Below, in pieces: positions 28,270-36,149 of a DNA stretch of 64,000 nt. The position numbers and the translations under genes are program-made. Under the pieces are notes generated by a model. It was given only the letters and a program-made list of their open reading frames with translations, was not told the origin of the DNA and searched no databases. The DNA comes from an uncultured Nocardioides sp. (GTDB lineage: Bacteria; Actinomycetota; Actinomycetes; Propionibacteriales; Nocardioidaceae): positions 124,001-188,000 of the forward strand of contig NZ_CANKYS010000008.1 in the NCBI RefSeq assembly GCF_947488025.1, in the 5' to 3' direction. Every line of letters begins with the position of its first letter. Position 1 is the stretch's first letter.

Positions 28270-29001
28270 TCATGGCGCACGGCGCAGTGCCGCCGGGCCC
28301 AGGACTCGACGCACGTCGAGGGTGCAGCCGACGACCGTGGCGGTGGTGCCGTCGCGCTGCGGCTCGTCGAACCAGGTGCCCTGGGTGAACCCGGCCTTGT
28401 CGAGGATCCGCAGCGACACCGCGTTGGCGTGGTCGGGCGCCGCGAAGTACGACGTCGCGGCGGGGAAACGCCGGTGCGCACCTCGCATCCACGCCCACAG
28501 CACGCGGGCGCCCAGACCGCGTCCCACCCACCCGGGCTCGCCGATCGCGTAGTCGACACCGATCGCGTCGGGGTCGGGAGTGAGGAGGGCGAACCCTGGA
28601 TAGTCGCGGATCCGGTAGTCCTGGACGAACCCGACCGACCGGCCGTTGACCTCCACCACCCACATGCGGGTCGGCGTCATGCCGTCCACCCGAGGCCCGT
28701 ACGCCGCCGCCACCCGGTCCGCGGTCGGCTCGCCGTCGTTGTGCCACCACCGTTGCACGTGCGGCTCCTGCAGCCAGCGGGTCAGCGCCGGGAGGTCGCC
28801 GCGCGTCATCGCCCGCAGGTCGACCCGCTGGTCGGGCTCGATCCCGAACCGCAGCGTGTCACCCGACAGGTCGTCGACCACCGGCTCGCCGTCCGTCTCC
28901 GCGGCGATCCGGACCGCGGCCGCTGCCCACGACTCTCCGGGCAGCACCGTGCCGGCCAGCTCCCGGTCGCCGTGTCGTACGACGACGGGGCGGGCCGCCA
29001 T
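28270..29001 (-). CDS. GNAT acetyltransferase (RimJ/AAC(6')-like)
   Basis: A 243-residue protein with an N-terminal roughly 60-residue segment before a complete GNAT domain: LRAMTRGDLPALTRWLQEPHVQRWW, VGFVQDYRIRDYPGF, IGEPGWVGRGLGARVLWAWM (acetyl-CoA loop) and AAPDHANAVSLRILDKAGF. The HVQRWW and GRGLG features recall aminoglycoside 6'-acetyltransferases of the AacC/Eis-like branch, but the substrate is unknown. I chose ATG 29001; the GTG at 29019 is an alternative and adds six residues. Confidence 0.85.
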   Translation of the reverse strand: MAARPVVVRHGDRELAGTVLPGESWAAAAVRIAAETDGEPVVDDLSGDTLRFGIEPDQRVDLRAMTRGDLPALTRWLQEPHVQRWWHNDGEPTADRVAAAYGPRVDGMTPTRMWVVEVNGRSVGFVQDYRIRDYPGFALLTPDPDAIGVDYAIGEPGWVGRGLGARVLWAWMRGAHRRFPAATSYFAAPDHANAVSLRILDKAGFTQGTWFDEPQRDGTTATVVGCTLDVRRVLGPAALRRAP

Positions 29002-29020
29002 CGCCCCAGGGTCTGGCACG

Positions 29021-29521
29021 TCAGTGGGCGAGCGCGTCCGGGTCGACCACCGGCGGCAGCACCGACCACGGGAAGTCGATCCAGCGCTCGGTGGTGCGCC
29101 AGGAGTAGTCGGGCCTGATGACCGACTGGGGCTTCTCGTAGATCACCACCGTGCGAGCCTCGGCCACGTGCCCCTCGCAGAACGCGTGCACGAGCTCGAG
29201 GGTCCGACCGGTGTCGGCCACGTCGTCGGCGACGAGCACCTTCAGGCCCGACAGGTCGACCGCCGCCGGCGTGGGCGGCAGCATGATCGGCACGTCGAGG
29301 CGCTGGTCGACGCCGGTGTAGAACTCGACGTTGACCACCGAGATGTTCTTCACCGCCAGGGCGTAGCCCAGCCCCATCCCCAGGGCCAGCCCGCCGCGCG
29401 CGATCGCCAGGATCATGTCGGGACGGAACCCCGAGTCGGCCACCTCCTGCGCCAGCTCGCGGGTGGCCGTGCCGAAGAGGTCGTAGGTGAGGACCTCGCG
29501 CTCGCTGCTCACGGGCTCCAT
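29021..29521 (-). CDS. Phosphoribosyltransferase family protein
   Basis: A 166-residue type I PRTase. The PRPP loop is LKVLVADDVADTGRTLELV, with FRPDMILAIARGGLALGMGLGYAL at the N-terminal side. It is close in length to xanthine-guanine or hypoxanthine PRTases (Gpt-like). Base specificity is not readable. ATG 29521 (MEPVSSEREVLTYD) gives a normal N-terminus; an in-frame start six codons upstream is less likely. Confidence 0.85.
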   Translation of the reverse strand: MEPVSSEREVLTYDLFGTATRELAQEVADSGFRPDMILAIARGGLALGMGLGYALAVKNISVVNVEFYTGVDQRLDVPIMLPPTPAAVDLSGLKVLVADDVADTGRTLELVHAFCEGHVAEARTVVIYEKPQSVIRPDYSWRTTERWIDFPWSVLPPVVDPDALAH

Positions 29522-29578
29522 CCCACCAGAGCACGCCACCGGCAGGGAAGGGTGGTCCGCCGTCGATGTCGTTCCCGA

Positions 29579-29622
29579 GCGTCATCCGTTCCGCAACCCA
29601 TGGGTGCGGCTCCGCATGACGC
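29579..29622 (-). terminator. Probable terminator behind recX
   Basis: Outer 7-base arms GCGTCAT (29579-29585) and ATGACGC (29616-29622) enclose a second hairpin at 29591-29609 (CCGC/GCGG and ACCC/GGGT). It lies 23 bases past the recX stop. Confidence 0.6.
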
Positions 29623-29644
29623 AAGGACGGTGACTGGCCGACGC

Positions 29645-30397
29645 TCAGAAGTCGGGGTGCGACTCGTCCTCGAGCTCGCCGAGCGCCTCGCGGACGACGG
29701 AGAACGCCAGGCCGGCGGCGTAGCCCTTGCGGGCGAGCATCCCGGCCAGCCGCCGGGTGGCCACCTGGTGGTCGAGCCCGCGCATCGAGCGCAGCTTCTT
29801 GTCGACGAGCGCGCGGGCAGCCGCGTGCTGGTCGCCCTCGTCGATCTGCTCCAGGGCCGACCTCGCGTCGTCGTCGTCGATGCCCTTGCGACGCAGCTCC
29901 TGCGCCAGCGCCCGGGGAGCCAGCCCCCGGCTGCGGTGCCGGCTCTCCACCCACTGCCGGGCGTAGGCGGCGTCGTCGATCAGGCCGACCTCGGTGAAGC
30001 GGTCGAGGAGCTGCGCGGCCAGCTCGTCGGGGACCCCGCGCTTGGCCAGCTTGTCGGCGAGCTCCCGGCGTGAGCGGGCCTGCCCGGTCAGCGTGTCGAG
30101 GAGGATCTTGCGTGCCACGGCCTCCGGGTCGGCCTCGACCTCCGCGGCCGCCGCCTCCTCGCGGGCCAGCCTGGCCGCCTCCCGCTCCTCCCACGTCCGG
30201 GTGCGACCACGCCCGCCCGTGCGGGCCTTGCGACCCTCGCGCCGGGCACCGTCCTGCCGGTCGCCGCCACGTCGGTCGCGACCCCGTGCCGGCGGCGACG
30301 CCTCTGACGTGGGTGGGGAGTCCCCCACCCACGCCTGGACCCCGAGGCCGACGTCGCCGACCCAGTCGGGTGCGGGACGCGACTCGTCAGAAGTCAT
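29645..30397 (-). CDS. recX: Regulatory protein RecX
   Basis: A 250-residue inhibitor or modulator of RecA filaments. The C-terminal roughly 160 residues are the three-helix repeats of RecX ([44 protein letters not shown], then [24 protein letters not shown]). About 90 residues at the N-terminus are basic, low-complexity and rich in Arg/Gly, as in other actinobacterial RecX. Its start overlaps the recA stop by 11 bases, so the two are coupled. Confidence 0.93.
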   Translation of the reverse strand: MTSDESRPAPDWVGDVGLGVQAWVGDSPPTSEASPPARGRDRRGGDRQDGARREGRKARTGGRGRTRTWEEREAARLAREEAAAAEVEADPEAVARKILLDTLTGQARSRRELADKLAKRGVPDELAAQLLDRFTEVGLIDDAAYARQWVESRHRSRGLAPRALAQELRRKGIDDDDARSALEQIDEGDQHAAARALVDKKLRSMRGLDHQVATRRLAGMLARKGYAAGLAFSVVREALGELEDESHPDF

Positions 30398-31439
30398 TGA
30401 CCCCGATGGGCTCGTCGCTCAGGTCGTCGCTGGGCTTGTCGACGGCCGGAGTCACACCCAGCTTCTCGAGGATGAGCTTCTCGATCTCGTTGGCCAGGTC
30501 GGGGTTGTCGCGCAGGAAGTTGCGCGAGTTCTCCTTGCCCTGACCGAGCTGGTCGCCCTCGTAGGTGTACCAGGCGCCGGCCTTGCGGATCAGTCCCGCC
30601 TCGACGCCCACGTCGATCAGGCCACCCTCGCGGCTGATGCCCTTGCCGTACATGATGTCGAACTCGGCCTGCTTGAACGGCGGGGCGACCTTGTTCTTCA
30701 CGACCTTGACGCGGGTGCGGTTGCCGACCATGTCGGTGCCGTCCTTGAGGGTCTCGATGCGACGCACGTCGAGGCGCACCGAGGAGTAGAACTTCAGCGC
30801 ACGACCACCGGTCGTGGTCTCCGGCGAACCGAACATCACGCCGATCTTCTCGCGCAGCTGGTTGATGAAGATCGCGGTGGTGCCGGAGTTGTTGAGGGCA
30901 CCGGTCATCTTGCGGAGCGCCTGGCTCATCAGGCGCGCCTGGAGGCCGACGTGGCTGTCACCCATCTCGCCCTCGATCTCGGCACGGGGCACGAGCGCGG
31001 CCACCGAGTCGATGACGATCAGCGACAGCGCGCCGGAGCGGATCAGCATGTCGGCGATCTCGAGCGCCTGCTCACCCGAGTCGGGCTGGGACACCAGGAG
31101 CGCGTCGGTGTCGACACCGAGGGCCTTGGCGTAGTCGGGGTCGAGCGCGTGCTCGGCGTCGATGAAGGCGACGATGCCGCCGGCCGCCTGGGCGCTGGCC
31201 ACCGCGTGGAGGGCGACCGTCGTCTTTCCGGAGGACTCCGGGCCGTAGATCTCCACGACACGACCGCGCGGCAGGCCGCCCAGCCCGAGGGCCACGTCGA
31301 GGGCGATCGACCCCGTGGGGATCACCTCGAGCGGCGCACGCGTCTCGTCGCCCAGTCGCATGACCGAGCCCTTGCCGAACTGCTTCTCCACCTGTGCGAG
31401 CGCGGCGTCGAGGGCCTTCTCGCGGTCTGCACCAGCCAT
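30387..31439 (-). CDS. recA: Recombinase RecA
   Basis: A 350-residue protein, normal length and no intein. Features: N-terminal [21 protein letters not shown], Walker [10 protein letters not shown], Walker [11 protein letters not shown], the L2 region [40 protein letters not shown] and the acidic C-terminus ending [10 protein letters not shown]. It promotes strand exchange and LexA cleavage. A LexA-type operator lies about 140 bases upstream of the ATG. recX follows. Confidence 0.98.
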   Translation of the reverse strand: MAGADREKALDAALAQVEKQFGKGSVMRLGDETRAPLEVIPTGSIALDVALGLGGLPRGRVVEIYGPESSGKTTVALHAVASAQAAGGIVAFIDAEHALDPDYAKALGVDTDALLVSQPDSGEQALEIADMLIRSGALSLIVIDSVAALVPRAEIEGEMGDSHVGLQARLMSQALRKMTGALNNSGTTAIFINQLREKIGVMFGSPETTTGGRALKFYSSVRLDVRRIETLKDGTDMVGNRTRVKVVKNKVAPPFKQAEFDIMYGKGISREGGLIDVGVEAGLIRKAGAWYTYEGDQLGQGKENSRNFLRDNPDLANEIEKLILEKLGVTPAVDKPSDDLSDEPIGVNDF

Positions 31440-31577
31440 TGCTGTGTCCTGTCTTGTCGTCGTGTCGTGAGAGGTACGTCTGCGACGCTAGGGCGAGCCA
31501 CCGACAGTCCCTGATCAGGACGGTCGAACGCTGTGGACAACCTCGCCCCTCGTCGTACCTGTGGATGCACAGTAGCC

Positions 31578-31591
31578 CGAACAGGTGTTCG
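31578..31591. promoter_or_regulatory. LexA (SOS) box upstream of recA
   Basis: CGAAC AGGT GTTCG is a perfect palindromic core matching the Gram-positive/actinobacterial LexA consensus CGAAC-N4-GTTCG. It lies 139 bases before the recA ATG, in the only sizeable upstream gap (31440-31668), between recA and the end of the MFS gene. Confidence 0.88.
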
Positions 31592-31668
31592 ACGCGCGCT
31601 CCGCGCCCGGCGTGTCGGCGGCCGGTCTCGGATCGGTCGCGGGTCGGTCGCGAGTCGGTCCGGGCGGG

Positions 31669-32922
31669 TCAGGCGTGCTTGCGGATGACTGCGCCCGCGA
31701 CGACGACGGCCCCGGCCAGCAGCGCGGCGAACAGCGCCAGCGCGGGGTAGCCCAGCGCGCCGACGATCACCCCCGCGAGCGCTCCTCCCCCGGCGGCGGT
31801 GAGAGCCATCGCCATGTCGGAGGTGCCCTGCACGTCGGTGCGGGCCTCGATGGGCGTGCGGTCGGCGATGACCGTCGACGCGGCGACGGTGGCACAGGAC
31901 CAGCCGAGGCCGAGGAGGAAGAGCCCCGTGAAGATCTGCCACGAGGTGCCCTGCGGCGAGAGGCCGCACAGCGCCAGCGAGACGAGCAGGACGACACCAC
32001 CGGTGACCAGGACGGCGCTGCGGCCGAACCGGTCGGCCGCCCAGCCGACGATCGGCGAGAAGGCGAACATGCCGAGCACGTGGACCGAGATGACGAAGCC
32101 GATGATCTCCAGCTGTGCGCCGCCGTGCTCCATGTGGAGCGGCGTCATGATCATGACGGTCACCATCGCCGCGTGGGCGCAGGCCATGGCGACCACCGCG
32201 GCACCGACGGCGGGCACGTCGCGCACGACGGCCACGAAGCGGCCCCAGGACCGGCCGCGCGGCTCGGGGCCGACGGCGGGCGTGACGCCTGCCGTCTCCT
32301 GGGCGAGGAGCAGCGGATCGGGACGCAGCCGCCACCAGACCCAGCCCGCGGCGAGGACCAGCACGACCGCGCCGATGGCGAAGCCGCCCGTCAGCTCGGG
32401 GACTCCCATCGTGCGCGCCACGGACGCCCCCACCCCGGTGAGGTTGGGGCCGGCGACGGCACCGACGGTCGTGGCCCACACCACGACGGACAGCGCGCGG
32501 GCGCGGTGCTCCTCGGTCGCGAGGTCGGTCGCGGCGTAGCGCGAGCCGTTGTTGACCGCCGTGGTGGCGCCCAGCATCACCGCGCCGAGGAGCAGCACCG
32601 CCATCGAGTCGACGACGCCGGAGACGACGGCGAGCACGGCCCCGGTCGCGCCGATCAGGTAGCCGGCGACCAGGCCGACCCGCCGCCCGCGGCGGCGCAT
32701 CACGCGCGCGAGCCCGTAGGCCGCCGCCGCCGTGCCGAGGACCTGGAAGGTCTGCGCGAGGCCGGCCATGGTCTCGCTGCCGGAGATGTCGCGAGCCAGC
32801 AGCGATGCCGTCGCGACACCGATGGTGACACCGACGGCGCCGACGGCCTGGGAGACGACGAGGGTGCGGACCGTACGCCGCTGGACCTCCGCGACGGTGA
32901 GCCCCGCGACCCCCGTCGTCAT
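31669..32922 (-). CDS. Major facilitator superfamily transporter
   Basis: A 417-residue protein with 12 predicted membrane helices. The first half has ARVMRRRGRRVGLVAGYLIGATG and NNGSRYAATDLATEEHRARALSVVVWATTVGAVAGPNL. The second half has the matching GWAADRFGRSAVLVTGG motif. It looks like a drug-type exporter (DHA1-like) but the substrate is unknown. Its ATG 32922 overlaps the DUF3046 stop (ATGA), so it is cotranscribed with DUF3046 and the methyltransferase. Confidence 0.9.
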   Translation of the reverse strand: MTTGVAGLTVAEVQRRTVRTLVVSQAVGAVGVTIGVATASLLARDISGSETMAGLAQTFQVLGTAAAAYGLARVMRRRGRRVGLVAGYLIGATGAVLAVVSGVVDSMAVLLLGAVMLGATTAVNNGSRYAATDLATEEHRARALSVVVWATTVGAVAGPNLTGVGASVARTMGVPELTGGFAIGAVVLVLAAGWVWWRLRPDPLLLAQETAGVTPAVGPEPRGRSWGRFVAVVRDVPAVGAAVVAMACAHAAMVTVMIMTPLHMEHGGAQLEIIGFVISVHVLGMFAFSPIVGWAADRFGRSAVLVTGGVVLLVSLALCGLSPQGTSWQIFTGLFLLGLGWSCATVAASTVIADRTPIEARTDVQGTSDMAMALTAAGGGALAGVIVGALGYPALALFAALLAGAVVVAGAVIRKHA

Positions 32923-33113
32923 CGCTCGCTGTCCGGCAGCTCGAGCTGACGACGCACGGCCGCCCACACCTGCTTGGGCGGCATCCCGGCGTCGAGCGCC
33001 TCCTGGGTCGTCCGGCCGTCGAGGTCGCGCACGACCGTCAGCTCGGCCCAGCTGCGGGAGTACGCCGACCCGAGGGCCTCGTCGAGCCGCGCCCAGAACT
33101 CCGTGTGCCTCAT
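32919..33113 (-). CDS. DUF3046 protein
   Basis: A 64-residue protein opening MRHTEFWARLDEALGSAYSRSWAELTVVRDLDGRT, the family's full pattern, with a C-terminal helix PPKQVWAAVRRQLELP. DUF3046 genes are found near recA in actinobacteria, as here. Function unknown. It overlaps the stop of the methyltransferase gene by four bases. Confidence 0.92.
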   Translation of the reverse strand: MRHTEFWARLDEALGSAYSRSWAELTVVRDLDGRTTQEALDAGMPPKQVWAAVRRQLELPDSER

Positions 33114-33727
33114 GCCGACACCCCATCACGGGCAGCCGACAGCTCGAGCCAGGTCTCCCCCCGGTCGCCCTCCAGCCCCTGGCGCACGACGATGTCGGTC
33201 CAGCCCGAGCCCGCTGCGACGACCTCCAGGCCGGGCGCCCGCCAGTAGGTGAAGTGCCGCGGGCCGCTGATCGTCCCGTGGGTGGACCAGCCCTCCCCGT
33301 CGCCCTCCTTGAACGACGCCCGGAGCAGGCCCCCGGGCCGGGTGACGTGGGCGATCCGGGTGAGCACCGTCGGCAGGTCGTCCCGGTCGACGTGGAGCAG
33401 CGAGGCGTTGGCCCAGACGGCGTCGTACGGTCCGCCGGGCGACGCGAGGTCGTCGACGAGCGGGTCGAGGAGGTCGCAGGGGTGCCCCTGCCCGCCCAGC
33501 AGCGCGACGAAGCCGGGCGTGACGTCGGTGCGTCGTACGACCAGACCCAGCTCCTCCATCAGCAGGGCGTCGCGCCCGCCGCCGGAGCCGATCTCAAGGA
33601 CGCGCGCGCCCGGTCCGAGCTGCGTCGCCAGGCGCTCCATGTCGGCGCGCACCGAGGCCGGCATCGCTGCCGTGCGGGCGGCGTACGCCTGCGCGTCGCG
33701 GTCATAGGCGCGGACGGTCTCATTCAT
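33110..33727 (-). CDS. Class I SAM-dependent methyltransferase
   Basis: A 205-residue protein with the SAM-binding motif I GARVLEIGSGGGRDALLMEELGL, motif post-I RRTDVTPGF, motif II DAVWANASLLHV and motif III LTRIAHVTRPGGLLRASF. No substrate-specific part is recognised. It starts overlapping the DinB-like gene's stop by four bases (33724-33727), so three or four genes here form a coupled series. Confidence 0.87.
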   Translation of the reverse strand: MNETVRAYDRDAQAYAARTAAMPASVRADMERLATQLGPGARVLEIGSGGGRDALLMEELGLVVRRTDVTPGFVALLGGQGHPCDLLDPLVDDLASPGGPYDAVWANASLLHVDRDDLPTVLTRIAHVTRPGGLLRASFKEGDGEGWSTHGTISGPRHFTYWRAPGLEVVAAGSGWTDIVVRQGLEGDRGETWLELSAARDGVSA

Positions 33728-34260
33728 CCGCGGAGGGCTCCCACGTCGTGGAGGTGGTGGACGACGTCGTGCAGGTGGTAGCGACCGAGGCTCTCCACGG
33801 TGAACTCGTCGCCGGTGGACCGCAGCCCGCGCCGGCCGCGCGAGTCATCGGTGACGGACGCGTAGAGCACCGCGACCGCCCGGGACGCCTCGGCCAGGTC
33901 GGCGGCGACCGCGTCGGGGTCCTGGCTGCCGTAGTCGCGCTCGACCGCGGTGGCGTCCTGGTCCCAGCTCGCGAAGGTGGGGACGTCCTCGGCGAGCATC
34001 AGCCGGACCCGCTCGGCGAAGAGCACGTGCACGTCGCGCACGTGGCAGGCGTACTCCAGCGGCGACCACACGCCGGGCCGCGGACGGTCGGCCACGTCGC
34101 GGCGGGCGAGCACCTGCGTCCACGCGGTCGTGGTCGTCCCGAGGAGATCGGGCAGGTCGGACACCGCGCGCGCGGCCGACTCGAACCCGCACTCCGGACA
34201 GGGCCGCTCCAGGACCCACGTCCAGTCCTTGGTGTCGGGCGTGATGCTCATGGCCGTCAT
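33724..34260 (-). CDS. DinB family metal-binding protein
   Basis: A 178-residue four-helix bundle protein. The metal-binding histidines are seen in EYACHVRDVHVLFAERV and YHLHDVVHHLHDVGALRG. An unusual CPECGFES cysteine pair lies near the N-terminus. DinB proteins in actinobacteria include mycothiol-dependent thiol-S-transferases, but no specific activity can be assigned. ATG 34260 is chosen; ATG 34251 is three residues shorter. The divergent GNAT fragment starts 26 bases away. Confidence 0.82.
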   Translation of the reverse strand: MTAMSITPDTKDWTWVLERPCPECGFESAARAVSDLPDLLGTTTTAWTQVLARRDVADRPRPGVWSPLEYACHVRDVHVLFAERVRLMLAEDVPTFASWDQDATAVERDYGSQDPDAVAADLAEASRAVAVLYASVTDDSRGRRGLRSTGDEFTVESLGRYHLHDVVHHLHDVGALRG

Positions 34261-34285
34261 CCAACCAGTCCCCGTGGTGGGCACA

Positions 34286-34347
34286 ATGCGTGGAACGGCC
34301 ATCCGTCGCGCAGTTCCCGCCGACCTGCCGGCTGTCGTCGCGATCTA
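34286..34347 (+). pseudogene. 5' fragment of a GNAT acetyltransferase gene, cut by an IS
   Basis: ATG 34286 opens MRGTAIRRAVPADLPAVVAI, a standard N-terminus of GNAT acetyltransferases (IRRAVPADLPAV). The frame runs straight into the left inverted repeat of the IS, where a TAA appears at 34346-34348. Only 20 codons survive here. Confidence 0.75.
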
Positions 34348-34365
34348 ACTGGGTGTGTCCCTATT
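34348..34365 (+). repeat. Left inverted repeat of the IS
   Basis: 18 bases identical, in inverted orientation, to 36085-36102. Homology ends sharply inside (CGCC against GCGT). Confidence 0.92.
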
Positions 34366-34430
34366 CGCCTTGAACTAGGACACCGTTCCCTTCACCGGCG
34401 CGGGGCGGTGGGGTGGGCATCGGGGTTTGG

Positions 34431-35156
34431 CTACTGGCTGGATCGCCAGCGTCGCGCGGCAGCCGTCGTGCGCCGTGCGTCGGACCACGCGACCATCGCC
34501 GTACGCAGACGCGGCGACCTCACAGCGCTGCCGCCGCGTCGAGCGTGGAGATCGCCGCGCAGCCAACCGGGCGCCTGCGCAGCGTCGATGGCCGAAGTCT
34601 TCGTTATGAGGGTGCCGGTGGCGAGCGCGTGGCGCGCGCGGGCCATAGAGGTGAGTCCGAGGTCGGCGATGGAGGGGTCGAGCCACCACCAAGGGCGACG
34701 CACGGCCTTTGCCCAGTAGCCGGCGAGCTCTGCCTGTGCGGCACGTCGAACGTCATCGTCGGTCATGCTGGCCAGCACGGCATCGGGCGGGCGGCCGAAG
34801 ACGGCGTCCCCGTGCCTGACGAGCTCAGCCCGCGTGATTCCGGAGAGTGGGCGGTCAACCAGATGTCCGTGGGTCCAGGTCGGATGGCGAGAAGCCACGT
34901 CGAGCAAGGCTGAGCCTGCAACGTAGGCACAACCGAGGTTGGCCCCGGCTGCGGTCGTAGCATCCAGCGCGCGGTGGAGCGCTGTGATGGTCGAACGTGC
35001 TTCGGCATCAAGTGGTCCTTCGGTGAACGCGACCAGGTCGATGTCGCTTACGCCTGGCCGGTAGTCACCGGTTGCCAGCGAGCCACCGACGAGAAGGTCC
35101 GTCACCCAGCCGAGAGCGATCAGCTTGGCGGAGAGTTCGTCGACGGCTGCTGGCAT
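34431..35156 (-). CDS. AadA-like nucleotidyltransferase (IS passenger)
   Basis: A 241-residue protein with the nucleotidyltransferase signature GGSLATGDYRPGVSDIDLVAF near residues 25-45 (GS-x-D-x-D). A helical C-terminal part includes ARARHALATGTLITKTSAIDAA, resembling the C-terminal domain of aminoglycoside nucleotidyltransferases of the AadA kind. The catalytic Asp pair is intact. It is too distant to claim drug resistance. It is 67 bases downstream of the transposase gene on the same strand, so it is possibly read from the transposase promoter. A GTG two codons upstream is an alternative start. Confidence 0.75.
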   Translation of the reverse strand: MPAAVDELSAKLIALGWVTDLLVGGSLATGDYRPGVSDIDLVAFTEGPLDAEARSTITALHRALDATTAAGANLGCAYVAGSALLDVASRHPTWTHGHLVDRPLSGITRAELVRHGDAVFGRPPDAVLASMTDDDVRRAAQAELAGYWAKAVRRPWWWLDPSIADLGLTSMARARHALATGTLITKTSAIDAAQAPGWLRGDLHARRGGSAVRSPRLRTAMVAWSDARRTTAAARRWRSSQ

Positions 35157-35223
35157 GTCCACGTGCTCATCTTGTCGCGTCAGCCGGGCGCCCGGTTGGG
35201 CGTGCGGGCTCGAGGCTCGTCAC

Positions 35224-36051
35224 TTACGCCGCGACGGCGGGTCGGCGGTGGCGCGCCTGCTCGCGCGAGAGATGGCGAAGCGTGGTTGCGATACAGGCGA
35301 CCTGAAGCCACCCGGTCGCTGAGGCGGTGGTGTTCTCGAACGACTTCGCCAACCGGCGCGAACGCCCCAGGCGGCCGTGGGCGACCTCGACGCGCCAGGC
35401 GTGTCGGATGGGTCGGAAGACCGGCTGCTTGTCGTCCCACCCAACGCGGCGAACGTCGACGTCGTGGTCCCGGCCAAGGTCCCGCGCGGCGGCCGCGGTG
35501 ACGCCGCGGTCCACCAAGACGAGCTCGAGCCGGTCGGTCACGCCCTGCTGGGTCAGGTGCTCCAACATCAGGTCGCTGGCACGGTTCTCGTGCGTGGAAG
35601 CAGGAACGACCAGCGCAGCCACAGGAAGCCCCGTCACGTCAACGGCCACGACGCGCTTCGCGCCCTTGGTGCGGCCGTAGGGGCCGCCTCGGTCGTGGAA
35701 CGTGAACCCGCCATTCGATGCGCAACGTGCGAGGTGGGTGTCGATGACGACCATCGAAGGCGCCTCTTCCGCCCGTCCGTCCTGTCGTCGCGCCGCGGCG
35801 TGCAGCACCGTCAGGGCCTGAGCCCACGTGCCATTGCGCGACCAGCGACGGAACTGCGACCAGACGCGGGTCCACGGGCCGAACGTCTGCGGGAGGTAGC
35901 GCCATTGGCAGCCGGTCTGGGCGATGTACAACATCGCGTCCACGACGCTCCGGAGGTCATCGGCGTGCCTGCGACCGCGCTTGCCCGGCGCGTTGAACAC
36001 GGGCTCCAGCAGGTTCCACTGCTCGTCGGTCAGATCGCTTGGGTACGGCAT
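35224..36051 (-). CDS. IS5 family transposase
   Basis: A 275-residue DDE transposase, apparently intact. The N-terminal domain is MPYPSDLTDEQWNLLEPVF and YIAQTGCQWRYLPQTFGPW. Catalytic residues are the D in MVVIDTHLARC, the D in ELVLVDRGVTAAAA and the E in WRVEVAHGRLGRSRRLAKSFENT, with the usual spacing. An in-frame ATG three codons upstream (36060) may be the real start. It is a single-frame gene, so this is not a frameshifting IS427-type element. Confidence 0.93.
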   Translation of the reverse strand: MPYPSDLTDEQWNLLEPVFNAPGKRGRRHADDLRSVVDAMLYIAQTGCQWRYLPQTFGPWTRVWSQFRRWSRNGTWAQALTVLHAAARRQDGRAEEAPSMVVIDTHLARCASNGGFTFHDRGGPYGRTKGAKRVVAVDVTGLPVAALVVPASTHENRASDLMLEHLTQQGVTDRLELVLVDRGVTAAAARDLGRDHDVDVRRVGWDDKQPVFRPIRHAWRVEVAHGRLGRSRRLAKSFENTTASATGWLQVACIATTLRHLSREQARHRRPAVAA

Positions 36052-36084
36052 GCGCCGCATCGTGACCGCGCAACTCGGCCACGC

Positions 36085-36102
36085 AATAGGGACACACCCA
36101 GT
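36085..36102 (-). repeat. Right inverted repeat of the IS
   Basis: The complement of 34348-34365 without mismatch, 34 bases upstream of the transposase ATG. Confidence 0.92.
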
Positions 36103-36140
36103 AAGCCCTGGACCGGCTCCACGAGGAGGTCTTCCGATGA
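36103..36140 (+). pseudogene. Apparent 3' end of the interrupted GNAT gene
   Basis: Directly after the right IS end, one frame reads ALDRLHEEVFR and stops at 36138-36140, nine bases before the convergent acyl-CoA synthetase end. This fits the last codons of an acetyltransferase. With only 11 codons the assignment rests on position, strand and the tight gene packing. Confidence 0.45.
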
Positions 36141-36149
36141 CCGGTCGGC

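Larger units (their letters stand above)
34348..36102. mobile_element. IS5-type insertion element with passenger gene
   Basis: The element is 1755 bases, bounded by perfect 18-base inverted repeats ACTGGGTGTGTCCCTATT at 34348-34365 and its complement at 36085-36102. It holds a full IS5-type transposase and, between it and the left end, an AadA-like nucleotidyltransferase, both on the minus strand. No second copy of the repeat is found between the two genes, so the passenger is inside the element. No direct target duplication is visible (CTA on the left, AAG on the right). Confidence 0.85.

Noticed and set aside
34431-35156. Confirmed aminoglycoside resistance gene
   Set aside because: Only the nucleotidyltransferase motif and a general C-terminal resemblance to AadA are visible. 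The substrate cannot be claimed.
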